64,000 nt of DNA, from NCBI GenBank assembly GCA_022711765.1, contig JAKLEB010000002.1, positions 486,368 through 550,367 of the forward strand, given 5' to 3'. Below are positions 17,036 to 25,052 of the stretch, one piece after another. The position numbers were made by a program, and so were the translations under genes. A model generated the notes under the pieces. The model was given only the letters and a program-made list of their open reading frames with translations. It did not search any database and was not told the DNA's origin. The stretch comes from Candidatus Krumholzibacteriota bacterium. Lineage in GTDB: Bacteria; Krumholzibacteriota; Krumholzibacteriia; LZORAL124-64-63. Numbering within the stretch: position 1 is the stretch's first letter; the number at the start of each line of letters is the position of its first letter.

Positions 17036-18132
17036 CCCTCGCAGCGGAAGTCGTCCGTTCGCGCGAGGAATTCGCCGGAATGCGGTCGGCCTGGAACGAG
17101 GCCGTCGATCGCATGCCGGGCGCCAATCCCTATCTGACCCACGAGTGGCTCACGGCCTGGCTCGAGACGGTGGGCCGGCGGTGCGAGCTCCGTTGCCACG
17201 TCGTGCGGGACGGTTCGCGGATCCGCGCCGCGGCGCCCCTCGTCTGCCGGCCCGCCCGGTACTACGGGGCGATGGTCCGCGAGCTGATCTTCGCCGGCGA
17301 TGCGACGAGTGACCGGCTCCAGTTCATCGCCGACCGCGCCGACGCAGAGGCGCACGCCGCGCTGTGGCGTTCGATCAGGGCGGCGCTCGATTGGCGGACG
17401 ATCGCCCGGCTCGAGGAGATCCCCGCCGGCAGCCCGACCGACCGCACTGCGCCCGCTGGCGCGCTCACCCGCGGTCGCGAGCAGTCGTCGACCCTGCCGT
17501 TCGTGGCGGTCGCGGAAAGCTGGGACGATTTCGAGGGGACGCTGCCGGGCAAGTTCCGGCACGAGATGCGGACCCGTCCCAGGATCTTCGCCGGCTGGGG
17601 CGCCTGGGAACTGACCTTCCATCGCGGCGCCGAGGTGGCTGCGCTCGTCGACGCGATGGCCGAGCTGGAGACCGCGAGCGCCAAGCGCGCGGCAGGCCAT
17701 GCCTTCTTCGCCGACCCGGTCAACCTGGACTTCATGCGCCGGCTCCTCGCGCTGGGCCCGCCGCCGGAACCGCTCCTGACGCGGCTGCTGGTCGACGGCG
17801 CGCCGGTGGCTCATTCGCTCGGCTTCATCCACCACGGGGTCTTCTGCGGCTACAACCTGGCGTTCCGGCCGGGATACGAGAAGGGTTCGCCGGGCAAGTG
17901 GGTCGTGCACCAGACGCTTCGCTGGGCGCACGAGCACGGACTCGCGGGCTTCGACTTCTCTCGCGGCGCGTCGATCCTCAAGCAGCGCTATCGCTCGCAG
18001 AACGACCACAACGTCCGCATCGTCGTGTTCCCGAGCAACCCGCTGTTGCGCCTGCTCAAGGTCGTCGTGTTCGACGTGCGTCCGCGGCTCAAGCGCCTCA
18101 CCCGCGACGCGGCGGCGGGGCCGGCTACTTGA
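17032..18132 (+). CDS. FemAB/BcsL-like GNAT acyltransferase
   Basis: 366 residues, GTG start overlapping the preceding stop by 4 bp. Features match GNAT proteins of the CelD/BcsL-FemAB group: NPYLTHEWLTAWLETVG near residue 25-40, a KFRHEMRTRPR segment, the acceptor-domain GYNLAFRPGYEKGSPGKW, and FDFSRGASILKQRYRS near the C-terminus. Such proteins are frequent in exopolysaccharide loci and may transfer an acyl or amino-acyl group to a glycan; substrate unknown. Its 3' end overlaps the convergent ompA-like gene by 8 bp. Confidence 0.83.
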   Translation: MTLAAEVVRSREEFAGMRSAWNEAVDRMPGANPYLTHEWLTAWLETVGRRCELRCHVVRDGSRIRAAAPLVCRPARYYGAMVRELIFAGDATSDRLQFIADRADAEAHAALWRSIRAALDWRTIARLEEIPAGSPTDRTAPAGALTRGREQSSTLPFVAVAESWDDFEGTLPGKFRHEMRTRPRIFAGWGAWELTFHRGAEVAALVDAMAELETASAKRAAGHAFFADPVNLDFMRRLLALGPPPEPLLTRLLVDGAPVAHSLGFIHHGVFCGYNLAFRPGYEKGSPGKWVVHQTLRWAHEHGLAGFDFSRGASILKQRYRSQNDHNVRIVVFPSNPLLRLLKVVVFDVRPRLKRLTRDAAAGPAT

Positions 18133-19606
18133 TCCGGTGCAGCTCCACGCGGCGATTCCGGGCCCGGCCCTCGACCGTGTCGTTGGAATCGGTCGGATGG
18201 TCCTCGCCGTAACCGACCGCGGTGACCCGGCTCGGGCTCACGCCGAGCTGGATCAGCACGTCGCGGACGGCCATGGCACGGCGCTGCGAGAGATCCCGGT
18301 TGTTCTCGGCCGTTCCCATCGAGTCGGTGTGGCCACGGACCTCGATGCGCACGTCGGGATGCTGCTGGAGGAGACCGGCCATCCGGGTCAACACGCTGAT
18401 CGACTCGGGCGTGAGCTGCGCGCTGCCGGTCCGGAACGACACGCCCTCGAGGACGAGTCCGGCCTCGATCGCCTGGACCTCCGGCGCGACCGGAGGTTCC
18501 GGGAGCGGACAGCCGGAGGCGTCGACCGCCACTCCGGCCGGCGTGCCGGGGCACTGGTCGGCGCCGTCGAGCACGCCGTCGCCGTCGTCGTCGCGATCCG
18601 GGCACCCGTCGTCGTCGCGGACGCCGTCGAAATCCTCGGCTTCGTCGGGACACTGGTCGGCGCTGTCGAGCACGCCGTCGTTGTCGTTGTCCGGATCGGG
18701 GCAGCCGTCGTCGTCCAGGTAGCCGTCCCGATCCTCGGCATCCATAGGGCAGGGATCGTCGCCGTCAGCGATGGAGTCGTTGTCGTTGTCGTAGTCGGGG
18801 CAGCCGTCGTCGTCGGCGAAGCCGTCGTAATCCTCGGCGACGCGCGGGCAACGGTCGACGCGATCCTCCAGCCCGTCGCGGTCGGCGTCGCCGGGGCCGC
18901 CGAACCAGAGCGTGGCGCCCAGGAAGGCCTGCGCGAGGCCCTTGTTGGCGTCGACGTAGGCCGGATCGTCGGTCACGTTCCAGCTGCTGAGGCCGACGTT
19001 GTCCAGGTCGTTGCCGGGAAGGACCTGGTAGCGGCCGCCGAGACGGAGGCTGAAACCCTCGGCCAGGAACCACTCGGCGCCCAGCTCGAAGTCGAGCGTC
19101 AGATCGTTGCGCTGGAGCTTGTGGTACTCGCCGTCGTCGGTCCCGAAGCCCTGGACCGTCGTGCCCTCGGGGAAGAACTCCGCCTCCGCATCGGCGGCGA
19201 GGACGCGCCAGGACGCGAGGCCCAAGCCGAAGCCGAGGAACGGCGTCAGGCGCGCGCTGGGCAGGACGACGTACTGCAGGCCGAACGTCGGGTTGTGGAT
19301 CTCCGTGTAGAGGGTCGTGAAGTGATCGAACGTCAGGCCGGCGTCCTGGTCCGGGCTCTCCACGCCCGGGCGCACGGTCCCGTAGCGGTAGCCGAGCTCG
19401 ACCCGCCAGTACGGCGACAGGCCGCGGCGCACGGACAGACCGGTGAAATTGTCGACGTTCGAGTGGTCCCAGTAGCCTTCGACGAGCTTCCAGACGCCAC
19501 CTTCGAGCTGGACTCCCCAGCGCCCCGCGACCTCGGCGGCGGCGCCCGGCTCGGCGGCCAGGGCCAGGAGCAGCGCAACGACCAGCAGCGACAGGAAGCG
19601 ATGCAT
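18125..19606 (-). CDS. OmpA-family outer-membrane protein with thrombospondin type 3 repeats
   Basis: 493 residues. A signal peptide (FLSLLVVALLLALAAEPGAAA) precedes an N-terminal beta-barrel of about 200 residues. Residues about 255-360 hold four to five Ca-binding type 3 repeats of the form DxDxDGxxDxxDxCP (for example DYDGFADDDGCPDYDNDND). The C-terminal about 110 residues are the OmpA peptidoglycan-binding domain, with VRGHTDSMGTAENNRDLS and a closing GRARNRRVEL. It should tether outer membrane to cell wall. Start ATG 19606 has GGAGGAG 8 nt upstream and a promoter at 19663-19691. Confidence 0.93.
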   Translation of the reverse strand: MHRFLSLLVVALLLALAAEPGAAAEVAGRWGVQLEGGVWKLVEGYWDHSNVDNFTGLSVRRGLSPYWRVELGYRYGTVRPGVESPDQDAGLTFDHFTTLYTEIHNPTFGLQYVVLPSARLTPFLGFGLGLASWRVLAADAEAEFFPEGTTVQGFGTDDGEYHKLQRNDLTLDFELGAEWFLAEGFSLRLGGRYQVLPGNDLDNVGLSSWNVTDDPAYVDANKGLAQAFLGATLWFGGPGDADRDGLEDRVDRCPRVAEDYDGFADDDGCPDYDNDNDSIADGDDPCPMDAEDRDGYLDDDGCPDPDNDNDGVLDSADQCPDEAEDFDGVRDDDGCPDRDDDGDGVLDGADQCPGTPAGVAVDASGCPLPEPPVAPEVQAIEAGLVLEGVSFRTGSAQLTPESISVLTRMAGLLQQHPDVRIEVRGHTDSMGTAENNRDLSQRRAMAVRDVLIQLGVSPSRVTAVGYGEDHPTDSNDTVEGRARNRRVELHRIK

Positions 19607-19662
19607 GTCCAGGACTCCTCCGGCGAAAGACGAAGATCAATGACCCATCGCGAAACGCGGCG

Positions 19663-19691
19663 ATCGTAATGCGCTGAGCTTGCTTTGGCAA
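19663..19691 (-). promoter_or_regulatory. Promoter for the OmpA-family gene
   Basis: Minus strand: TTGCCA (19691-19686), 17-nt spacer, TACGAT (19668-19663), 57 bp before the start codon. Both hexamers match 4-5 of 6 consensus bases with ideal spacing. Confidence 0.63.
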
Positions 19692-19710
19692 TACCCGCGA
19701 CGGAGGCGGC

Positions 19711-19739
19711 TTTCCAGATCCCGAAACGGGTACTAGATT
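19711..19739 (+). promoter_or_regulatory. Possible promoter for hemCBL
   Basis: Plus strand: TTTCCA (19711-19716), 17-nt spacer, TAGATT (19734-19739), 24 bp before the hemC start. The -10 is good and the -35 is weak. It is divergent from the OmpA promoter, which starts 20 bp away. Confidence 0.38.
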
Positions 19740-19762
19740 GCCGCGGAAGGGAGGTCGCGCGG

Positions 19763-20722
19763 ATGCGCATCGGCACCCGTGGCAGTGATCTGGCGCTCTG
19801 GCAGGCCCGGCACGTCCAGCAACTCCTGCGGGACCGGGCCGGGCTGGACGCGACCCTCGTCGTCCTCGAATCGAGCGGCGACCGCGACCCCGTCAGCAGT
19901 CTGGCCGACCTCGGGGGCGTGGGAGCCTTCACGCGCGAGATCGAGTCGGCTCTGCTGGACGGGCGGGTGGACCTTGCCGTGCACTCGCACAAGGACTTGC
20001 CGACGATCCAGCCGGCCGGCCTGGTGGTCGGCGCGGTTCCCGCTCGGGGACCGGTTCGCGACGTGCTCGTGATCCGCCCGGACGCTCACGACGTGGGGGC
20101 GCCCGGTCTCCCCCTGCGGCGCGGGGCAGTGGTCGGGACGGGCTCGGCGCGACGGCGGTGCCAGCTCCGCGCCCTGCGGCCGGACCTCGAGGTCCGCGAC
20201 CTGCGCGGCAACGTGCCGACGCGCCTCGCGAAGCTCGCGCGCACCCACCCCGGAGACTTCGCGTACGACGCCATCGTCCTGGCGGAGGCCGGACTCGCGC
20301 GCCTGGCGATCGATCCCGCGCCCTTGCTGGTCGAGCCCATGGCCACGGAGCTCTTCCTCCCGGCGCCGGCCCAGGGCGCGCTGGCGGTGCAGGTCCGGGC
20401 CGCGGATCTCGCCGAACCTGATTCGGCGCTGCCGCGCGCCCTGTCGGCGTTGCACGACGCCGAGACCGCCGCCTGCGTCGCGGCCGAGCGCGCCGTGCTG
20501 GCGGCGCTTCCCGGCGGCTGCAACCTGCCGCTCGGCTGCCTGGCGACCTTGCGGTCCGATGGGATCTACCTCCGCGCGGTCCTCGAGCGGCCCGGACGCG
20601 GCCTCGTGCACGCGACGGCCCTGGCACCCGATCCCGCGGCCGCGGCCGCCGCGGTCCTGTCCCGATTCCAGAACGGCCGCGATCCGAGCGCCGACCCGCA
20701 ACCGAGCAAGGAGACCCGATGA
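19763..20722 (+). CDS. hemC: Hydroxymethylbilane synthase (porphobilinogen deaminase)
   Basis: 319 residues, typical for HemC. It joins four porphobilinogens into hydroxymethylbilane in tetrapyrrole synthesis. Signature parts are the N-terminal RIGTRGSDLALWQ, HSHKDLPT, RRRCQLRALRPDLEVRDLRGNV, and the LPGGCNLPLG loop, where Cys253 would carry the dipyrromethane cofactor. Start ATG 19763 is preceded by GGGAGG at about 8 nt; an upstream in-frame start at 19685 would add 26 unconserved residues. First gene of a hemC-hemB-hemL operon with 4-bp overlaps; hemA and hemD are not in this window. Confidence 0.96.
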   Translation: MRIGTRGSDLALWQARHVQQLLRDRAGLDATLVVLESSGDRDPVSSLADLGGVGAFTREIESALLDGRVDLAVHSHKDLPTIQPAGLVVGAVPARGPVRDVLVIRPDAHDVGAPGLPLRRGAVVGTGSARRRCQLRALRPDLEVRDLRGNVPTRLAKLARTHPGDFAYDAIVLAEAGLARLAIDPAPLLVEPMATELFLPAPAQGALAVQVRAADLAEPDSALPRALSALHDAETAACVAAERAVLAALPGGCNLPLGCLATLRSDGIYLRAVLERPGRGLVHATALAPDPAAAAAAVLSRFQNGRDPSADPQPSKETR

Positions 20723-21753
20723 CTCACCACGAAGGGCCCGACCACGATCACGACCTCGATGACGACCTCGAGATTCCGGCGCCCGGCCTGCACCGGCCCC
20801 GGCGCCTGCGCCGCAGCGGCGTGCTGCGGGACCTGGTCGCCGAGACCCGGCTGCACCCCGACATGTTCTGCCAGCCGCACTTCGTGCTGCCCGGCGAGCA
20901 TCGGCGGGAGGACATCGGCTCGATGCCGGGCATCGTCCGCGAGACGGCCGACATGCTGGTGAAGACGGTCGAGGCCGATCTGAAGCTGGGGTTGCGGCAC
21001 GTGCTGCTCTTCGGCCTGCCGGCCGAAAAATCCCCGACCGCCGAGAGCGCCCTCGATCTGGACGGCCCGGTCCCGGTCGCCATCCGGACCCTCAAGGACG
21101 CGTTCGGTCAGGATCTGCTCGTCTCGGCGGACATCTGCCTGTGCGCCTACACCGACCACGGCCACTGCGGCGTGATCGAGGGCGAGACGGTCGACAACGA
21201 CAAGACCCTGCCGATCCTGGCCGGCATGGCGTCGGCCTGCGCCCTGTCAGGCGTCGACATCGTCGCGCCGTCGGACATGATGGACGGACGCGTCGGCGCG
21301 ATCCGGGTCGCGCTCGACCTGCAGGGGCTCGAGCACGTCGCCATCATGAGCTACGCCGCCAAGTACGCGTCGGCCTACTACGGACCGTTCCGGGAGGCGG
21401 CGGACAGCGCTCCCGCCTTCGGGGACCGGCGGAGCTACCAGATGGATCCGCGCAATGCGCGGGAGGCTCTGCGCGAGGTGCAGCTGGACCTGGACGAGGG
21501 CGCGGACATCGTCATGGTCAAGCCGGCCCTCGCCTACCTTGACGTGATCCGCCGGGTGCGCGAGGCGGTCCACGTCCCGGTGGCGTGCTACAACGTGAGC
21601 GGCGAGTACTCGATGGTGAAGGCGGCCGCGGCCGCCGGCCTCGTCGACCTGCCCCGCATCGTGATGGAGAACCTGCACGCGATGGCGCGCGCGGGCGCAG
21701 ACGTCCTGATCTCCTATCACGGGCGCGAGGTCCTGGCCGAGGGGTGGCTGTGA
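20719..21753 (+). CDS. hemB: Porphobilinogen synthase (delta-aminolevulinic acid dehydratase)
   Basis: 344 residues. It condenses two 5-aminolevulinate molecules to porphobilinogen. Active-site Schiff-base lysines are Lys215 (MSYAAKYAS) and Lys268 (MVKPALAYLD). A zinc site is present: Cys140, Cys142 and Cys150 in DICLCAYTDHGHC, so this is the Zn-dependent type. The first about 24 residues are a His/Asp-rich extension (THHEGPDHDHDLDDDLE) before the normal start of the family at RPRRLRRSGVLR. Start overlaps the hemC stop by 4 bp, and the stop overlaps the hemL GTG start. Confidence 0.96.
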   Translation: MTHHEGPDHDHDLDDDLEIPAPGLHRPRRLRRSGVLRDLVAETRLHPDMFCQPHFVLPGEHRREDIGSMPGIVRETADMLVKTVEADLKLGLRHVLLFGLPAEKSPTAESALDLDGPVPVAIRTLKDAFGQDLLVSADICLCAYTDHGHCGVIEGETVDNDKTLPILAGMASACALSGVDIVAPSDMMDGRVGAIRVALDLQGLEHVAIMSYAAKYASAYYGPFREAADSAPAFGDRRSYQMDPRNAREALREVQLDLDEGADIVMVKPALAYLDVIRRVREAVHVPVACYNVSGEYSMVKAAAAAGLVDLPRIVMENLHAMARAGADVLISYHGREVLAEGWL

Positions 21754-23048
21754 GCGGCGCGGCGCCGTCCCGAACTGGCTCGTCGGCGCTCTACCGCCGC
21801 GCCTGCTCACTGATGCCCGGCGGCGTGAACTCGCCGGTGCGGGCGTTCGGCGCCGTGCCCGGCGATCCGCTGTTCATCGACCGCGGCGAGGGCGCCCATC
21901 TCTGGGACGTGGACGGCCACCGGTATCTCGACTGCTGCGGCTCGTGGGGCCCGCTGATCCTCGGTCACGGGCACCCGCGCGTCCTCGAGGCGGTCGAACG
22001 GGCAGCGCGCCGCGGCCTGACCTTCGGCGCCCCCTGCGCGGGCGAGATCGCGCTGGCCGAGCTGGTCGTCGCCGCCTATCCCGGCCTGGAACTCGTCCGC
22101 TTCGTGAGCAGCGGCACCGAGGCGGTCATGTCGGCGGTCCGCCTCGCCCGGGGATTCACCGGGCGCGATCTGGTCCTGAAATTCAGCGGGTGCTATCACG
22201 GCCACAGCGACGGGTTGCTCGTGTCCGGCGGCAGCGGCCTGGCGACCTTCGGCGTGTCCAGTTCCGCCGGCGTCCCGCGGGGGACCGTGGCGGACACGGT
22301 CGTCTTGCCCCTGGACGACGAGGCGCTCGTCCAGACGCTGTTCGCCGAGCGCGGCCGGGACATCGCCGCGATCCTGATCGAGCCGGTGCCTGCGAACTCC
22401 GGACTGCTCGTGCAGCGGCCGGAGTTCCTGCGCACGCTCCGCGACCTCGCCTCGCGGCATGGCGCCTTGCTCATCTTCGACGAGGTGATCTCCGGCTTCC
22501 GCCTGGGGATGGACGGCGCGGCCGGCCTGTATGGCATCACGCCGGATCTGGCCACCTTCGGCAAGATCATCGGGGGCGGCATGCCGGTCGGCGCGTTCGG
22601 CGGGCGGCGGGAAGTCATGCAGCGGCTGGCTCCCCTGGGCGACGTCTACCAGGCAGGCACGCTCAGCGGCAACCCGGTGGCCATGGCGGCCGGCGCGGCC
22701 GCGCTGACGGTGTTGCGGGACGAGGGCGTCCACGCCCGGCTGGAAGGACTCGGGCAGATCCTGTCGCGGACCCTGCAGCCCGCCGCCGCCGCCGCCGGGT
22801 GCGCGCTGGTGCGCCAGGGTTCTGTCTTCTGGCTCGCGATGCAGCCGGATCCGCCCCGCCGGGTCGAAAGCGTCCGGCGCGAGGGCATGGCGCGCTACGG
22901 CGCCCTGCACGCGGCGGCGCTCGGTCGGGGCGTCTACCTGGCGCCGTCCGGCTGGGAGGTGGGATTCCTGAACGCCGCGATGCAGCCGGCCGACGTGACG
23001 CTGCTGGCGGAGACCCTGGCCGGACTGATCGCCGCCAGTCCGGCGTGA
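21750..23048 (+). CDS. hemL: Glutamate-1-semialdehyde 2,1-aminomutase
   Basis: 432 residues, the normal size. It converts glutamate-1-semialdehyde to 5-aminolevulinate with pyridoxal phosphate, showing that this organism uses the C5 pathway. Visible features are MPGGVNSPVRAF at the start, SSGTEAVMSAVRLARGFTG, YHGHSDGLLV, IFDEVISGFR, and the PLP lysine Lys272 in FGKIIGGGMPVGAFGG. Start is GTG 21750, overlapping the hemB stop. A strong hairpin terminator follows 60 bp downstream. Confidence 0.96.
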   Translation: MSGAAPSRTGSSALYRRACSLMPGGVNSPVRAFGAVPGDPLFIDRGEGAHLWDVDGHRYLDCCGSWGPLILGHGHPRVLEAVERAARRGLTFGAPCAGEIALAELVVAAYPGLELVRFVSSGTEAVMSAVRLARGFTGRDLVLKFSGCYHGHSDGLLVSGGSGLATFGVSSSAGVPRGTVADTVVLPLDDEALVQTLFAERGRDIAAILIEPVPANSGLLVQRPEFLRTLRDLASRHGALLIFDEVISGFRLGMDGAAGLYGITPDLATFGKIIGGGMPVGAFGGRREVMQRLAPLGDVYQAGTLSGNPVAMAAGAAALTVLRDEGVHARLEGLGQILSRTLQPAAAAAGCALVRQGSVFWLAMQPDPPRRVESVRREGMARYGALHAAALGRGVYLAPSGWEVGFLNAAMQPADVTLLAETLAGLIAASPA

Positions 23049-23107
23049 CGACCGCCGGTCCCGCGACGTCCGCGACGCCACGCCGGAGCGCGGCGCCTCG
23101 GCGAAAA

Positions 23108-23139
23108 CAAGCCGAACTCCGTGATCGGAGTTCGGTTTG
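23108..23139 (+). terminator. Hairpin terminator after hemCBL
   Basis: Inverted repeat of 14 pairs (23108-23121 with 23126-23139, one G-U) with a TGAT loop. An AAAA run precedes it and GGTTTG closes the 3' arm; no long T-tract follows. It lies 39 bp before the end of the convergent small peptide gene, so it may end transcription from both sides. Confidence 0.6.
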
Positions 23140-23177
23140 CTCGAGCGTCGAAACCTCGGGATTCCGGTGGCGTCAGA

Positions 23178-23324
23178 TCAGTCCAGCCTCCGCTGGAACC
23201 GGTCGATGACCTTGATGGGCGTGATGTCCGTGGTCGGCCCGTTGTCGTCCTCGCCGTAATTGCCAAAGACTCCGAGCTGGACATTCTCGCAGCTCAACAC
23301 GGGCTTCGTGTAGGGCTTCCGCAT
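23178..23324 (-). CDS. 48-residue peptide with a RiPP (lasso-type) leader signature
   Basis: Minus-strand ORF from ATG 23324 to TGA 23180-23178. Sequence landmarks: MRKPYTKPVLSCENV, then QLGVFGNYGEDDNG, then a C-terminal ITPIKVIDRFQRRLD. The N-terminal YTKPVL fits the YxxPxL signature that the RRE protein binds in lasso-peptide leaders. If Gly18 were core position 1, Glu25 and Asp26 would be at positions 8 and 9, the usual macrolactam sites. However, the remaining core would be long (31 residues) and the residue two before the cut is Gln, not Thr. GGAGGA lies 10 nt before the start, and a good promoter sits at 23385-23413. No maturation genes adjoin it. It may also be a small conserved protein of unrelated role. 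Overlapping ORFs in other frames have no comparable start signals. Confidence 0.72.
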   Translation of the reverse strand: MRKPYTKPVLSCENVQLGVFGNYGEDDNGPTTDITPIKVIDRFQRRLD

Positions 23325-23384
23325 GATCTCTCTGTCCTCCAACTGGCAATGTCCGAAGAAGCTTGTGCCCCCAGTACGCGATCA

Positions 23385-23413
23385 ATGGTAACGCGGATAT
23401 CGGCGCGAGTCAA
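23385..23413 (-). promoter_or_regulatory. Sigma-70-type promoter for the 48-residue peptide
   Basis: Minus strand: TTGACT (23413-23408), 17-nt spacer, TACCAT (23390-23385), about 60 bp before the ATG. The surrounding 23405-23500 is clearly AT-richer than the rest of the window, with TATATT and TTTT runs upstream of the -35 that could act as an UP element. Confidence 0.72.
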
Positions 23414-23650
23414 TATACGATAATGCAAAACATCAAACTATTTTGTTAGAATCTGCCGTTTCAGCTCAAACAGTAATTTCGATGATTCCTGATTTCAACG
23501 AAAAGGGCCATACAGGATCGACCCCGCTCGCGGCACGGTCGATCCCGCCGCCGGTCGGCGGTTGAGGCTCGCCTGGCGGAGAGGACGCGCCTATACTGGT
23601 GCGAGTCCGCGACCTGCGGAACGACGAGTGGACATCGAGAGAGAGGGCAG
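23414..23650. other. AT-richer gap with a 9-bp hairpin and a TATACT element
   Basis: No gene is supported here. The stretch 23411-23510 is AT-rich. A 9-bp inverted repeat (GGATCGACC at 23515-23523, GGTCGATCC at 23537-23545) encloses a smaller CCG/CGG stem. TATACT at 23592-23597 is a near-consensus -10 for the downstream plus-strand gene, but no matching -35 is seen at 16-18 nt. The gap separates the haem operon and peptide gene from the polysaccharide locus. Confidence 0.4.
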
Positions 23651-25021
23651 ATGAATCCCGGGACCCTGTTCGCTCGACACGTGCTCTTTCCCCTGCAATG
23701 CCGCCGAGAACACAACCACATCCCGTCCTACCTGCGCGACCTGGAACGCTCCCAGTGGCTGGAGCCGGCCGAGCTCGCCGAGCTGCAAGTGCGGCGGCTG
23801 CGCGAGCTGTTGACCCACGCCGGCATGCAGAGCATCTACTGGCGCCGCGTGTTCGCCGAAGCGGGTTTCGATCCCGCCGGAGTCCGCGACGTGACCGACC
23901 TGCGCCGGTTGCCCACGCTCGACAAGCGAGGCCTCCAGAGCCACCACGAGGAGATGCGGGCGCCGGGCCACGCGGGTCGACTGATCCCGGACAAGACCGG
24001 CGGCTCGACGGGCGAACCGGTCCGTTTCGACCTGGACGAGCGGCGGTTCTACTACCGGCGGGCCGTCGAGATCCGGCATGATCGCTGGACCGGCTGGGAC
24101 GTCGGCGACAAGGCCGCGTATTTCTGGGGGCATCGCCGCGACGTCGCGCGCCCCGCGAGCAGGTTGACGCGGCTTCGCTTGAAGGTGATGGACCGGCGGA
24201 TCGTGCTCGATACCTCGAGCATCACCGCCGACGCCATGGAGCGATTCCGGCGGCGCCTGCTCGAGCACGATCCGGCGATCTACGTCGGTTACGCGAACGC
24301 GCTCTATCTCTACGCGCGATTCCTCCAGAAACGCGGCGGCGACTACCAGCGGCCGCGGTCGATCGTGTCGTCGGCGGAGTTCCTGGCGCCCGAGCGGCGG
24401 GAGGTCATCGAGTCGGTGTTCGGCTGCCGGGTCTACGACCGCTACGGCTCGCGCGAAACCGGGCTTGTCGCGTCCGAGTGCGGCCGGGGCGACGCGATGC
24501 ACGTGGCTGGCGAGAGCGTCCTCGTGGAGATCCTGCGGCCGGACGGCGCCGCGGCATCGCCGGGCGAGCGCGGCCGCGTGGTTGTCACCGACCTGATGAA
24601 CCACGGGATGCCTTTGATCCGTTACGAGATCCGCGACATGGCCGAGGCGGTCGCCGTAACCTGCGCCTGCGGCCGCGGTTTGCCGAGGCTGCGCATGGCC
24701 GGCGGCCGGGTGACGGACTTCCTGCTCGCGCGCGACGGGCGGATCGTGTCCGGCGCGTCGCTGACGATCTTCCTCGCGGCCAACGCTCCGGGCGTCGCCC
24801 AGGCGCAGCTCGTGCAGCGGACCCGCGACGAGGTGCGCATCCGCGTCGTCCCGGGCGAGGGCTACGGCCCCCAGACCCGGGAATGGCTGTTGCGCGAGCT
24901 GCCGCGGTACTTCGGTGAGGAGATGTCGTTCGGAGTGGACGAGGTGGCGGAGATCCCGCTCGCGGCTTCCGGCAAGCACCGGTTCAGCGTCTGCGAGCTG
25001 GATCCGACGGAGCTCTTCTAG
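23651..25021 (+). CDS. CapK/PaaK-type adenylate-forming enzyme (second of three)
   Basis: 456 residues. Motifs in order: DKTGGSTGEPVRF (nucleotide loop), YVGYANALYLYARFL, VYDRYGSRETG (adenylate motif), VVVTDLMNHGMPLIRYEIRDMAE, and CACGRGLPRL with its Cys pair. The C-terminus ends in ASGKHRFSVCEL, where the Lys fits the catalytic C-terminal lysine of the superfamily. Such CapK-like enzymes occur in capsule loci and are thought to activate a carboxylic acid for glycan modification; substrate unknown. More similar to the third copy (31603) than to the first by its N-terminal layout. First gene of the plus-strand block, followed after 31 bp by the Wzy-like gene. Confidence 0.83.
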   Translation: MNPGTLFARHVLFPLQCRREHNHIPSYLRDLERSQWLEPAELAELQVRRLRELLTHAGMQSIYWRRVFAEAGFDPAGVRDVTDLRRLPTLDKRGLQSHHEEMRAPGHAGRLIPDKTGGSTGEPVRFDLDERRFYYRRAVEIRHDRWTGWDVGDKAAYFWGHRRDVARPASRLTRLRLKVMDRRIVLDTSSITADAMERFRRRLLEHDPAIYVGYANALYLYARFLQKRGGDYQRPRSIVSSAEFLAPERREVIESVFGCRVYDRYGSRETGLVASECGRGDAMHVAGESVLVEILRPDGAAASPGERGRVVVTDLMNHGMPLIRYEIRDMAEAVAVTCACGRGLPRLRMAGGRVTDFLLARDGRIVSGASLTIFLAANAPGVAQAQLVQRTRDEVRIRVVPGEGYGPQTREWLLRELPRYFGEEMSFGVDEVAEIPLAASGKHRFSVCELDPTELF

Positions 25022-25052
25022 GCACCGCAACGGGACGCGAGGATCCGCGACC

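Noticed and set aside
18540..18870. Short repeated DNA resembling a CRISPR or satellite array
   Set aside because: The repeats encode thrombospondin type 3 Asp-rich units of the OmpA protein; period and spacers fit coding repeats.
23121..23423. 100-codon plus-strand ORF opposite the 48-residue peptide
   Set aside because: No ribosome site, crosses the terminator hairpin, and lacks any family features; the minus-strand ORF has both promoter and ribosome site.
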